Origin: Mucilaginibacter jinjuensis
GTDB taxonomy: Bacteria > Bacteroidota > Bacteroidia > Sphingobacteriales > Sphingobacteriaceae
Assembly (NCBI RefSeq): GCF_028596025.1
Contig: NZ_CP117167.1
Location: forward strand, 3,658,001 to 3,722,000
Direction: 5' to 3'
DNA: 64,000 nucleotides
Shown here: one piece after another, positions 18,156-27,900 of the stretch
Numbering within the stretch: position 1 is the stretch's first letter
Layout of the letters: each line of letters begins with the position of its first letter
Position numbers and translations under genes: made by a program
Notes under the pieces: model-generated
Database searches by the model: none
What the model was told of the DNA's origin: nothing
What the model saw: the letters and a program-made list of their open reading frames with translations, nothing else

Positions 18156-19367
18156 ATGAAATCAGAACAACAGTTAACTGCTAATCCCCGGGCAGCTGAT
18201 CATACTATTGCACCGCCAATGTTCCTGGTCGGTATTTTGTCATTAGCTACTTTCATCATTTTCTTTCAGGGTTTCATGGTTGCACCTATTTTACCGGGTT
18301 TGGCCATGTTATTTCATGTATCGGTGCGCCATGTAAGCTTTATTGAGCCCGCCTACTTACTGGGCTATGGTGTAGCGACATTAATTTATGCTCCTTTATC
18401 AGACAAATACGGCAGGTTCCCGATCATTTTGTTTTCACTAACCTGCTTTATTGTATTAACTGCATGTACCGGATTTTGCCATTCTATCACACAGATGATA
18501 GTACTTAGGCTATTAACAGGTTTAGGCGCAGGTGGTGCAGCCCCAACTACCATCGGGTGGATTGGCGATAGTTTCCCTTATGAAAAGCGGGGGCACGCCC
18601 TGGGTATTTTCTTTGGGTGTATGGCAGGCGGTATGGCATTTGGATCAAGTGCAGGGGCTTTACTAACTGCCCACTTAGGCTGGCAAATGATGTTCTGGAC
18701 TGTAGCCGCAGTTGGTATCTTCATTTTACTGGTATTGACCGGCTACTCCAAAAATTTTAAGCAAAAAAACGAGAAACACGCCGATGGTTTCCGTGCCATG
18801 TACAAGTCGCTTAAAGAGATCTTTTGCCTGCCACGGGGCTGGCGAACCTACCTTTTTGTGTTTTTTAACGGCATGTTCCATAGTGGCGTTTTCGCGTGGA
18901 CCGGTTACTTCTTTTACAAAAATTATAACTTTAATGAGAAAGAAATTGGTTTTGCCTTGCTTGGATATGGTATACCAGGATTATTACTTGGGCCATTGCT
19001 TGGCAAGCTTGCCGATAAATTTGGCCGCAATAAAATTATCCCGATAGGAATACTTGTCGGTGCTTTATCGGCAATTTTTCTAAGCATGAATTACTCGCTC
19101 GCAGCCTCTTGTATTTTTATCGCAACCCTATCGCTGGGCTTCGATTTAACACAACCTTTATACGCAGCAATTATCACAACGCTTTCTCCTAAAAAAGGTG
19201 CAGCAACAGGTTTGTTCGCATTCTTTCTCTTCATGGGTTATGGCTTAGGCAGCCTGGTTTTCAGTCTGATCGTTAATATCGGCTTAAATCAAACCTTCAG
19301 GTTATTTGGGATAGTTGCAGTTGTTGTCTCCTGTATTGCTGTAAAAGTTTTTAGAAATGCAGCGTAA
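18156..19367 (+). CDS. MFS transporter
   Basis: About 403 residues with twelve predicted helices. It has MFS landmarks: LIYAPLSDKYGRFPIILFSL after helix 2 (motif A), RLLTGLGAGGAAPTTIGWIGDSF in helix 4, and GPLLGKLADKFGRNKIIPIG in the second half (motif A repeat). The sequence resembles drug/metabolite efflux members. The frame extends to a GTG at 18099 and an ATG at 18120, but I prefer the ATG at 18156 since it follows an A-rich stretch typical of these starts and leaves a normal-length N-terminus. It is probably co-transcribed with the GNAT gene. Confidence 0.87.
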   Translation: MKSEQQLTANPRAADHTIAPPMFLVGILSLATFIIFFQGFMVAPILPGLAMLFHVSVRHVSFIEPAYLLGYGVATLIYAPLSDKYGRFPIILFSLTCFIVLTACTGFCHSITQMIVLRLLTGLGAGGAAPTTIGWIGDSFPYEKRGHALGIFFGCMAGGMAFGSSAGALLTAHLGWQMMFWTVAAVGIFILLVLTGYSKNFKQKNEKHADGFRAMYKSLKEIFCLPRGWRTYLFVFFNGMFHSGVFAWTGYFFYKNYNFNEKEIGFALLGYGIPGLLLGPLLGKLADKFGRNKIIPIGILVGALSAIFLSMNYSLAASCIFIATLSLGFDLTQPLYAAIITTLSPKKGAATGLFAFFLFMGYGLGSLVFSLIVNIGLNQTFRLFGIVAVVVSCIAVKVFRNAA

Positions 19368-19431
19368 GTCAGGTGCTGGCAACTGCTCAATGTTTTACAA
19401 GGTCTGTAACAACTGTTACCGTACAATATTC

Positions 19432-19465
19432 ATATTCTGTATCTGTATAAATTTTTACAGAATAT
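19432..19465 (+). promoter_or_regulatory. Palindromic operator upstream of the ICL-family operon
   Basis: ATATTCTGTA (19432-19441) and TACAGAATAT (19456-19465) form a perfect 10-bp inverted repeat with 14-bp spacer, just before a loose -7 element (TACTTTG, 19468-19474). It also contains TGTATCTGTA (19438-19447), which recurs at 17498-17507 beside the CTGTACCG repeats. Confidence 0.5.
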
Positions 19466-19521
19466 TTTACTTTGGCTATAAATTAAAGCCGAACAGATAT
19501 GAGGCTTTAAAAATTATATTT

Positions 19522-19541
19522 TACCTATTAAATCTACCTAA
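19522..19541 (+). promoter_or_regulatory. Copy of AraC-region 12-mers before the ICL-family gene
   Basis: TACCTATTAAAT (19522-19533) overlaps AAATCTACCTAA (19530-19541), three bases before the ATG. Both 12-mers recur exactly in the AraC/MFS intergenic region (22744-22755 and 22718-22729). Confidence 0.5.
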
Positions 19542-19543
19542 GA

Positions 19544-20395
19544 ATGAATCTCACAGATAATAATTCACAAGCCCAAAAAGCCAAGGCATTTAAGCTAATG
19601 CACCAACAGAGCGGGATATTTGTTGTAGCCAATGCCTGGGATGCAGGTTCGGCAAAAGTGTTAGCATCGCTTGGGTTTAACGCGCTGGCAACCACAAGTG
19701 CGGGCCTTGCTTTTTCATTGGGAAAAGTTGACGGCAATGGCCTTGTTTCGCGTGACGAGAGTTTATTAAATGCAAAAGATATTGTTGAAGCGACACATCT
19801 GCCTGTATCTGCCGATTTAGAAAATTGTTATGGTGATGATCCTGAATTTTGTGCCGAAACCATCTTGCTTGCTGCAAAAACAGGCTTGGCGGGAGGTTCG
19901 ATAGAGGATGCAACAGGTAATGATGCAAACCCGATTTATGATTTTGAGCATGCAGTGGCACGCGTAAAGGCAGCAGTACAAGCAGCTAAAAGCCTTCCCT
20001 TCGATTTCACGTTAACTGCACGCGCCGAAAACTTAATCCATGGCCGCATAGACCTCAAAGATACGATCCGCAGGCTCGAAGCCTATGCCGATGCCGGGGC
20101 AGATGTGCTTTTTGCACCGGGTTTAAAAACTAAGGAGGATATCGAGGCGGTTGTTAAAGCCGTAGCTCCCTGCCCGGTTAATGTGGTTATGGGTATCCCC
20201 AATACTAACTTTACACTCAGCATGCTGGCCGATCTGGGCGTAAAACGGGTAAGCCTGGGTGGCGGTTTTTTCCGTGCCGCTTATGCAGGCCTTCAAAATG
20301 CAGCTAACGAAGTGCTTCAACAGGGAACATTTAGTTTTGGCAACCAGGCTATACCGACCGCTGATTTGAACAAACTTTTTGGACAACCTGAATAA
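19544..20395 (+). CDS. Isocitrate lyase/PEP mutase family enzyme
   Basis: A 283-residue TIM-barrel enzyme of the ICL/PEPM superfamily, which makes or breaks C-C or P-C bonds next to a carboxylate. Seen are VVANAWDAGSAKVLASLGF at the start, LPVSADLENCYGDDPE (metal-binding Asp/Glu region), GGSIEDATG and FTLTARAENLIHG. The usual lyase loop KKCGH is missing, so it is not isocitrate lyase itself. Family members with this look include 2-methylisocitrate-lyase-like and oxaloacetate-hydrolase-like proteins; the substrate is open. It heads a three-gene run with a thioesterase and a ketopantoate-reductase-like gene. Confidence 0.85.
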   Translation: MNLTDNNSQAQKAKAFKLMHQQSGIFVVANAWDAGSAKVLASLGFNALATTSAGLAFSLGKVDGNGLVSRDESLLNAKDIVEATHLPVSADLENCYGDDPEFCAETILLAAKTGLAGGSIEDATGNDANPIYDFEHAVARVKAAVQAAKSLPFDFTLTARAENLIHGRIDLKDTIRRLEAYADAGADVLFAPGLKTKEDIEAVVKAVAPCPVNVVMGIPNTNFTLSMLADLGVKRVSLGGGFFRAAYAGLQNAANEVLQQGTFSFGNQAIPTADLNKLFGQPE

Positions 20396-20445
20396 GGTAT
20401 TGCAACTACCATGCGAAACTTTAATGCACTTTAAATTCATTCCCT

Positions 20446-20919
20446 ATGCCCAAACTTTCAGTTTTAGAATATCTTCAGCACCAGCTAGCCGGTACGCTTA
20501 CACTAGATATGGAAAGTACCATGAAATACCCGACAGCTATTTCACAAACCTTAGCCATTAGTATTACCGAAGTAGCGCGCGGAACTGCCACTGTAGAAAT
20601 TAATGCAGACACAACGATTCATGGCAATCAACAAGGTACGGTACATGGGGGACTAATTTGCGAACTGGCCGATGCAGCCATCGGAACGGCGCATTCTACA
20701 CTGATGGAAGAAGGACAATCATTTACAACCATCGAACTAAAAATTAACTTCTACAGGCCGGTATGGCAATCCCGGTTAAGAGCCATTGCACGCCCTTTGC
20801 AAAGCGGTAAAACCATTACGCACTATTTGTGTGAAGTTAAAAATAACGAGGACAAGGTTGTAGCTACAGTAACCAGCACCGTGATGACATTATACGAGGA
20901 TAAAGCAAAAGGACGTTAA
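20446..20919 (+). CDS. PaaI-family hotdog thioesterase
   Basis: A 157-residue hotdog protein with the PaaI pattern HGNQQGTVHGGLICELADAAIGTA, where the HGG loop and the acidic residue of the helix (ELADAA) make the thioesterase site. It is followed by SFTTIELKINFYRPV. It should hydrolyse a cytosolic acyl-CoA; the substrate is not evident. It lies 50 bp after the ICL-family gene and 54 bp before the reductase gene, all on the same strand. Confidence 0.87.
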   Translation: MPKLSVLEYLQHQLAGTLTLDMESTMKYPTAISQTLAISITEVARGTATVEINADTTIHGNQQGTVHGGLICELADAAIGTAHSTLMEEGQSFTTIELKINFYRPVWQSRLRAIARPLQSGKTITHYLCEVKNNEDKVVATVTSTVMTLYEDKAKGR

Positions 20920-20973
20920 GAGTATACCGGCGTAATACTATACTTGATTTCGCCTCCGATTAAGAAGCAATTT

Positions 20974-21888
20974 ATGGAAAACCCAATTTACATTATTGGT
21001 TACGGTGCGGTTGGCATGGCGCTGGCTGTTGCTTTAAAACTTGCAGGCAAAAATGTCATTATCCTTCGGGGAAGGCCAGATAACAGCCCAGGTCGTGTTG
21101 AAAACATCCAGGTAGCTATACCTGGTAAACCTTTGCTGGAAGCAAAGATCGAGATCAATACTTTAAATAACTTTGAGCAACTGGACGGAATAATCGTTTT
21201 AACCACTAAATCTTACGGAAATAAGCAACTGGCCCAAACACTTAAAAGCAAAGCCGGTAACTCCCCTATTGTGCTATTACAAAACGGTCTTGGTGTCGAA
21301 CAACCATTTATTGAGACCGGGTTCACCGAAATATATCGTTGTGTATTATTTATTACCAGCGTAGTTATTGCACCTGGCAAGGTAAACTACAAACCGGTTG
21401 CTGTTTCGCCGATTGGCGTTGTTGCCAACAAAAGTACCAGCTTAAACAACGTGATAGAGGCCTTGGATAATGCTTATTTACCATTCAAAGCCGAATATGA
21501 AATTGAAACCATTATTTGGAAAAAAGCCATTGCAAACAGTGTATTTAACTCTATATGCCCCTTGCTAAATATCGATAACGGCATTTTTAAACGGGATGCC
21601 TCTGCCCTGCTTATGGCCAAACGTATAATTACAGAATGTGTTGGTGTTGCACAGGCTAAAGGCATTATGTTAACTGTAGATGAGGTTACCGAAAGTGTTT
21701 TACAGATCAGTAAATTATCAGATGGTCAGCTTATTTCAACCCTGCAAGACATTAACAATAACAGGCCAACAGAAATTGATACCCTCAATCTACAAATTGT
21801 TGAAATTGCAAAAACTTTGAATATGGAAATTGCAGTCCAGCAAACCCTGTTGTTAGGTGAACTGATAAAATTGAAGTCCGGATTTTAA
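20974..21888 (+). CDS. Ketopantoate reductase-like (ApbA/PanE family) oxidoreductase
   Basis: About 304 residues. The N-terminal Rossmann start is YIIGYGAVGMALAVALKLAG and the C-terminal helical domain contains the catalytic-lysine region IIWKKAIANSVFNSICPLL, followed by NNRPTEIDTLNLQIVEIAK. All are standard for 2-dehydropantoate 2-reductase-like enzymes that reduce a 2-oxo acid with NADPH. The ATG at 20974 places the start directly before the Rossmann strand; the frame extends to a TTG at 20944, which is less likely. True pantothenate synthesis is uncertain because the context is not panB/panC. Confidence 0.85.
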   Translation: MENPIYIIGYGAVGMALAVALKLAGKNVIILRGRPDNSPGRVENIQVAIPGKPLLEAKIEINTLNNFEQLDGIIVLTTKSYGNKQLAQTLKSKAGNSPIVLLQNGLGVEQPFIETGFTEIYRCVLFITSVVIAPGKVNYKPVAVSPIGVVANKSTSLNNVIEALDNAYLPFKAEYEIETIIWKKAIANSVFNSICPLLNIDNGIFKRDASALLMAKRIITECVGVAQAKGIMLTVDEVTESVLQISKLSDGQLISTLQDINNNRPTEIDTLNLQIVEIAKTLNMEIAVQQTLLLGELIKLKSGF

Positions 21889-21890
21889 AT

Positions 21891-22712
21891 TTAATCCCTT
21901 CTGAATTTTGTTAAACTAATGCCTTTGTGTTTTTTGAAGAATTTGTTGAGATGGCTTTCGTCTGAAAATTTAAATTCAGCCACAATTTCATTAATACGCA
22001 TATCACTAAATTTTAATTTGTGTTCAATTAACCTCAATTTGTATTGGGTAATAAATGATGAAAGTGTTTCCCCGCTCTCTCTTTTAAAATAGGTACCCAA
22101 ATAAGTTTCAGACAAATTAAATTTCTGCGCTATAACATTGGCCCGCAATTTTTCGGGTATATAAATATTGGTCTGTATATAATCTATTATGGAGTGAATT
22201 CTGCTATCAGCATTAGCCTGGATATGCTCCGATTTCATTTTGGTCAGGTTTCGTGCTGTTACTGCAATAAGGGCATTTACAAAATGTAATATAGCTTCTT
22301 TACTGTACACATCGTTGTTGGCAATTTCATGAATCAAAGCCTGGGCAATATGCTTTACTATTGGTTCGTCTGGTTTGTTTTTTAAGACGCAACCCAGCAC
22401 ATGAGGGGCATGGTATAATACACATTCTAGGCAGTTAACATCCTCTCGTGATGCATCACGCACATATTTTCTTGCAAACTTTACTAAAAGAAATTCAGTA
22501 GGGCACACAACTTCAAAGCGGTACTCATCATTAGGTGTAAGCAACATCAGGTTCCCTTCCTGGTAAGAAATTTTGTTGTTATTAATATGCAAAAATCCAC
22601 TGCCAGAAACTACATAAACAATTTGAAAAAAGGTTAACTGGGCTATGTAAGTACACTGCTCATATTTACTATGCAATACCTCTACTAACTGACTTAAACT
22701 TTCTTTCCGCAT
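21891..22712 (-). CDS. AraC family transcriptional regulator
   Basis: A 273-residue protein with an N-terminal cupin-like sensor (about residues 20-150, FQIVYVVSGSGFLHINNNKISYQEGNLMLL) and a C-terminal double HTH (about 172-270, LRANVIAQKFNLSETYLGTYFKRESGETL, then MRINEIVAEFKFSDESHLNKFFKKHKG). It is convergent with the reductase gene (2-bp gap) and divergent from a DHA2 transporter. Two 12-mers in that divergent region are repeated before the ICL-family gene, so it may control the operon at 19.5-21.9 kb as well as the transporter. Confidence 0.9.
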   Translation of the reverse strand: MRKESLSQLVEVLHSKYEQCTYIAQLTFFQIVYVVSGSGFLHINNNKISYQEGNLMLLTPNDEYRFEVVCPTEFLLVKFARKYVRDASREDVNCLECVLYHAPHVLGCVLKNKPDEPIVKHIAQALIHEIANNDVYSKEAILHFVNALIAVTARNLTKMKSEHIQANADSRIHSIIDYIQTNIYIPEKLRANVIAQKFNLSETYLGTYFKRESGETLSSFITQYKLRLIEHKLKFSDMRINEIVAEFKFSDESHLNKFFKKHKGISLTKFRRD

Positions 22713-22717
22713 GTTGT

Positions 22718-22778
22718 AAATCTACCTAATTATAACAAAAATATACCTATTAAATAGCTATTTATCGGTATAATTTTG
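22718..22778. promoter_or_regulatory. Divergent AraC/MFS promoter with repeated half-sites
   Basis: The -7 elements face apart: TATTTTTG on the minus strand (22743 to 22736) for the regulator and TAATTTTG on the plus strand (22771-22778) for the transporter. Neither has a good -33. AAATCTACCTAA (22718-22729) and TACCTATTAAAT (22744-22755) are exact copies of the two 12-mers at 19522-19541, giving a plausible regulator site shared by both promoters. Confidence 0.55.
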
Positions 22779-22796
22779 TCATAAAATTTAACCAAA

Positions 22797-24332
22797 ATGA
22801 ATAATTCACTACAAACTAAAGGATACAATGGCTCGCTGATAGCAGTTTGCCTGGCCGCATTAATGTTTGGCTTCGAAATTTCGAGCGTACCCGTTTCGCT
22901 ACCAGTTATTGAAAAAGAATTACAAGGAAATTTCAAGGACATTCAATGGATCATGAACGCCTATACAATTGCCTGTTGCACAGTGCTTATGGCTGCGGGC
23001 ACACTGGCCGATAAGTATGGTCGTAAGCGGATATTTATCTACAATGTTATACTATTCGGCATCACCTCACTTATTTGCGGATTAGCGCAAAATATGCCCA
23101 TATTAATTATCAGCCGGTTTTTACAGGGTTTAAGTGGCGGAGCTATGTTTATTTGCACAATTGCCAACCTGTCCAATCAATTTCCAGATGCAAAGGAACG
23201 CGCTAAGGCCTTTTCAGTATGGGGCGTAATTGTGGGGGTTGGTTTGGGTTTTGGGCCTATTATTGGCAGCGCCATTATGACTGAATTAAACTGGCGCTGG
23301 ATCTTTTTAATACATGTACCGCTTTCGTTAATAACATTATTATTTGGCTACCGGTTTATAAGGGAATCGAAAGATAGCAATGCCCAAAAGTTAGACATTG
23401 GTGGAATAATTTTGCTGGCCATAGCTATTTTTAGTCTTACTTATTTCATCATACAAAGCCCTGATGCCGGCTTCAGCAGTTTTAAAATGATTGGTGTGTT
23501 ACTATGCTCGGTTGCAAGTTTCATTATATTTATATGGATTGAAAAGAAAAGCAGCTATCCTATGTTTGATTTTTCTGTATTTAAGATCAATACTTTTTCA
23601 GGGGCTATCATGGGTTCAATCGGCATGAATTTTAGTTTCTGGCCTTTCATTATCTACCTGCCTATTTTGTTTCAAACAGGGTTTGGCTATAGCGTAATTT
23701 TTACCGGGATTTGCTTATTAGCATATACTTTACCATCGTTGGTAGTACCTCCATTGGCAGAATATCTTACACTACGCTATAAAGCAAAAGTTGTTATCCC
23801 AACTGGCCTGTTCTTAATCGGTGCCGGTTTCTTACTAATGCGATATGGCTGTATAATAGAAAGCGCAAGCTGGAAAACGTTACTTGGTGGGATGTTGGTA
23901 GCAGGCATAGGTTTGGGTTTAACCAATACGCCGGTTACTAATACGGCAACGGGCTCTGTATCTAATGACCGGGTAGGAATGGCTTCGGGTATTGATACAA
24001 GTGCACGGTTAATAACCCTCGCCATCAACATTGCAGTTATGGGGCTTATATTAATTAATGGGATATTTCACAACATTAAAAGCTTTGTGCCCGGCCACGT
24101 AAGTCACGCCGAGTTACATACACTGGCAGAAAGAATAATATCGGGTAACAACATACTTATTACTAAAATTGGCGTATCAGCTGGTCATATTAAAATGGTA
24201 CTTGTGGATGCATTTAGTAATGTATTATTGTACGGAGGCTTGGGGGTTTGGGGCTTATCAATATGCAGTTTTACGCTATTTCGTCTAAAAAAAACAGATA
24301 AAACGATACAAAATTACCCAGTGATTAACTAA
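22797..24332 (+). CDS. DHA2-type (EmrB/QacA) MFS efflux transporter
   Basis: A 511-residue transporter with about fourteen predicted helices. Seen are ISSVPVSLPVIEKEL in helix 1 (a variant of the DHA2 start), IQWIMNAYTIACCTVLMAAGTLADKYGRKRIFI (motif A, helices 2-3), RFLQGLSGGAMF (motif B) and GVIVGVGLGFGPIIGSAI (motif C, the antiporter motif in helix 5). These predict proton-coupled export of a lipophilic compound. It is divergent from an AraC regulator that may respond to the exported compound. A 20-bp hairpin follows the stop. Confidence 0.9.
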   Translation: MNNSLQTKGYNGSLIAVCLAALMFGFEISSVPVSLPVIEKELQGNFKDIQWIMNAYTIACCTVLMAAGTLADKYGRKRIFIYNVILFGITSLICGLAQNMPILIISRFLQGLSGGAMFICTIANLSNQFPDAKERAKAFSVWGVIVGVGLGFGPIIGSAIMTELNWRWIFLIHVPLSLITLLFGYRFIRESKDSNAQKLDIGGIILLAIAIFSLTYFIIQSPDAGFSSFKMIGVLLCSVASFIIFIWIEKKSSYPMFDFSVFKINTFSGAIMGSIGMNFSFWPFIIYLPILFQTGFGYSVIFTGICLLAYTLPSLVVPPLAEYLTLRYKAKVVIPTGLFLIGAGFLLMRYGCIIESASWKTLLGGMLVAGIGLGLTNTPVTNTATGSVSNDRVGMASGIDTSARLITLAINIAVMGLILINGIFHNIKSFVPGHVSHAELHTLAERIISGNNILITKIGVSAGHIKMVLVDAFSNVLLYGGLGVWGLSICSFTLFRLKKTDKTIQNYPVIN

Positions 24333-24361
24333 CCAAAGTGTTTGGTTGGATAACTTACACT

Positions 24362-24402
24362 TACCGCCCTTGTTAGTTTTTAAAAAACTAACAAGGGCGG
24401 TA
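24362..24402. terminator. Perfect 20-bp hairpin after the DHA2 gene
   Basis: Arms 24362-24381 and 24383-24402 are perfectly complementary (TACCGCCCTTG...CAAGGGCGGTA) with one unpaired A between them. The T-run lies within the stem rather than after it, so this is a strong hairpin that may work as a terminator or protect the mRNA 3' end. Confidence 0.7.
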
Positions 24403-24978
24403 TTACGCAATAAAATCTCAAATACGCAGGTTAACCGCCTTTAAATGGTATCCTAAGCTCACATTCTTTTAACTGCACTTCAATCATACTAATTAATAAT
24501 AATTAGCACAACGATGTCATAAATTAAGATTTAAACAATAAAGTCTACGGATTTAGTAGAATTATTATACTTTTGCATTAAACTGTTGCAGCAATCAATA
24601 GTAGAAATAATATACCATCCTACTGAATGCACTAAACGCAGGCAGGATGAATGATAAAACAATGGATGTCTCATCAGGGATATCCACAAATAATAATGAA
24701 AACAAAAACTTACACCAACCAACGTCAAAACATTTTACACCAGAAATCTCATACCCTGGCATATAAATGCTATGCGCTTCTTCCCGGCATGGCAACTATG
24801 CGATGTTGCTGCTAACACAACAGATTACCGTTAGTAATTTTCCGTTCGGCGGTTACTAGTTTCTAAGGTAGTCTTTCCTCAAATCATTTTTTAAAGTAAA
24901 GAAATACTTAACCGGAGAGCCCGAAATAAGCCCTTCCTGCCACTGTATTGCTTTATAAATCTGTTACAAATTAAAACT
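24403..24978. other. Long leader region of the SusC gene
   Basis: With the hairpin before it this gene-free stretch is about 645 bp. A -7-like TACTTTTG lies at 24568-24575, which would give a 5' leader near 400 nt for susC. Two tiny plus-strand frames (39 codons from 24647, 54 codons from 24651) begin together but have no convincing features. No sigma/anti-sigma pair, common near SusC genes, is present. Confidence 0.4.
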
Positions 24979-27900
24979 ATGCTAAAAATTTACAAACTTA
25001 TACTGGCATTTGTATTGCCGGTAATTTTCACTCAAAGCCTTTACGCACAGGCCGTAACGGTAAGCGGGGTGGTTACGTCCAAATCGGATGGGCTGCCTTT
25101 ACCAGGTGTTAGTATCATCATAAAAGGAACTACCTCTGGTACACAAACAGACATTGACGGTAAGTTTACCCTCCACCCTCATATTAATGATGTTATCCGC
25201 ATTTCCTTTACCGGGCTCGCCCCACAGGAAATTACCGTAAAACAAGCTGAAACCAATTTAAAGGTTGCTTTAGAAGATGGCCAGAACTCACTTAACGAGG
25301 TGGTTGTAACAGCACTTAATATATCTAAGGACAAAAAATCTTTAGGTTATACCGTGCAGGGACTGAAATCAAAAGATATATCTGAAGCCAAAGAAACTAA
25401 CCTTGTTAACGCCTTAGCCGGGAAAATTGCAGGCGTAAACGTAACCAATAGCCAGGGTGATATGGGTTCGTCCCGCATTGTTATTCGTGGCGAAACCTCT
25501 ATCTCGGGTAATAACCAGCCCTTATTTGTGGTAGATGGTGTGCCTGTAGATAACAGTCAGTTTCTGGGCACCGGCGGCTCGAGGGATTTCGCCAATGGTA
25601 TTGCTGATATTAATTCGGAAGATATTGAATCGCTTACCGTGCTTAAAGGACCCAATGCTGCAGCACTTTATGGTTATCGCGCAGCAAACGGTGTTATATT
25701 AATTAAAACCAAAAATGGCAAAGGATCTAAAGGCTTAGGTGTTACGGTTAACTCAAATACCTCTTTTTCAAACATCCTGGGCTTGCCTGATTACCAAAAT
25801 GAATACGGCCAGGGATCAAATGGCAAATTTAGCTATGTTGATGGTAAAGGCGGAGGCGTTAATGATGGAGTAGACGAAAGCTGGGGACCTGCACTTAACG
25901 GACAATTGATACCGCAATTTAATTCTAACGGCGTAGCAGTGCCTTTTGTGGCTCACCCGGATAATGTGCGCAGTTTCTTTAAAACGGGCGTTACCTTAAA
26001 TAATGGTGTTTCGCTTGCTGGTTCGGGTGATAAGTATGATTTCCGTCTGGGTTATAATAATTTGCATCAAACAGGCGTGATCCCTAACTCAGAACAAGGC
26101 CGAAACTCGTTTATATTAAACGCAACCTACAAGCTTACCCCTAAACTGACTTTAACTACAGTTGCTAATTATATTAAGGACGATGCTGCTGATTTACCAG
26201 GATCAGGTGGTAAAAGGGCTACCAGTACAATGCTACAATTTACATGGTTTGGCCGCCAGGTTGATGTAAGCCAGCTTAAAAATTACATAGATGCCAATGG
26301 TAACACCTTTAACTGGAATAACAGCTATTACAGTAACCCATACTTTATGGCTTATGAAAATACAGTTGGCCAAACAAAAAATCGTTTTATAGGAAGCGCG
26401 GAGTTAAACTATAAGATCATCGATGGGTTATCGGCTAACTTCCGTACCGGTACGGATTATTATAACGATCGTCGCAAAATCAGAATAGCATACGGCACCA
26501 ATGGTACACCTTATGGTTCGTACGAAGAAGATGCTTATGATGTTAGCGAAACCAATACCGAAGGCAGGTTACAGTATACCAAAAAACTCAACAAAGATTT
26601 CTCTATCGATGCGTTAATAGGTGGTAACATACAAGCAAATTCATTTGAAGAAAACGATCAAAAAGCACCCAAACTGGCTGTTAGCGGTTTATACACGCTA
26701 AGCAATTCGCGCGACCCGCTGATCTCATCAAATGTTTTCAGCAAATATAAAACGTACAGTTATTTCGCGTCTGGACAATTGGGTTTTAGAAACTATGCGT
26801 TTTTAAACGTTACAGCACGTAACGATTGGTCATCTACCCTGCCAAAGGCAAACCTATCTTACTTCTACCCTTCTGTTAACGGAAGCTTGGTATTATCAGA
26901 AGCTTTGGATATTAAAAGCAATGTATTAAGCTACTTAAAACTGCGCGGCGGTTGGTCAAAAGTAGGTAAACCTACTACCCCTTACCAATTGATCAATACT
27001 TATGATTTTACTGCTCCATTTGGCACCAATCCGCAACAAAGCGCCAACAGCACAGATCTTAATCCAAACTTAAAGCCAGAGACTACCACATCTGCAGAAG
27101 CAGGATTTGAAGCCGGATTTTTCAACAACAGGGTACGTTTGGATGCCAGTGTTTACAATACCAATAGTATTAACCAAATCCTTAACGTTAACGTAAGCCA
27201 ATCTACCGGTTATAGCCAAAAGCTTATTAACGGTGGTAAAATCAACAACAAAGGTTTAGAAGTTCAATTGGGTTTAACACCTGTAAAGATTAAAGATTTT
27301 AGCTGGGATGTTACCGTAAACTACTCGCGTAACCATAGCAAAGTTGTTTCGTTGGATAATACCGGCAGTTTACAAAGCTATCTGTTAGGTTCAGACGGTA
27401 CGGTGCAGGTACTTGCTGCAGTAGGCAAACCTTATGGCTCTATTTACGGGTTAGATTTTCAACGCAACGCAAACGGACAGGTTATTGTAAATGCTGATGG
27501 CACACCAGCTGTTAACCCAACCATACAATATTTAGGAAAATACACGCCAGACTGGTTAGGAAGCGTAAATAATAGCTTCACCTATAAAAATTTCAATCTA
27601 AGTGTGTTAATAGATGCACATGTGGGTGGTTCAGTATATTCAGGCACTAATGCAACAGGAACTTATACAGGTATACTAGCTTCAACCCTGCCTGGCCGTG
27701 GTGCAGCTAATGGTGGTATAGGTTATTACACCGATGGAACAACCAACATTGCAACAAACGCCAGTGTAGGGCCAAATGGCCAGGCTGTTAGTCACGATGG
27801 CATTATTTACAATGGCGTGAATGCCAATGGCAGCAAAAACACCACTATTTTATCGGCACAAAGCTATTACAAAGCGCTTACCAACGCCGATGCACCATTT

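Noticed and set aside
18784..19047. Extra genes overlapping the MFS gene in other frames, and many similar overlapping frames
   Set aside because: They lie inside well-conserved genes and lack recognizable protein features.
24647..24815. Small peptide genes (39 and 54 codons)
   Set aside because: No ribosome-binding or precursor-peptide features and no modifying enzymes nearby; frames of this size occur by chance.
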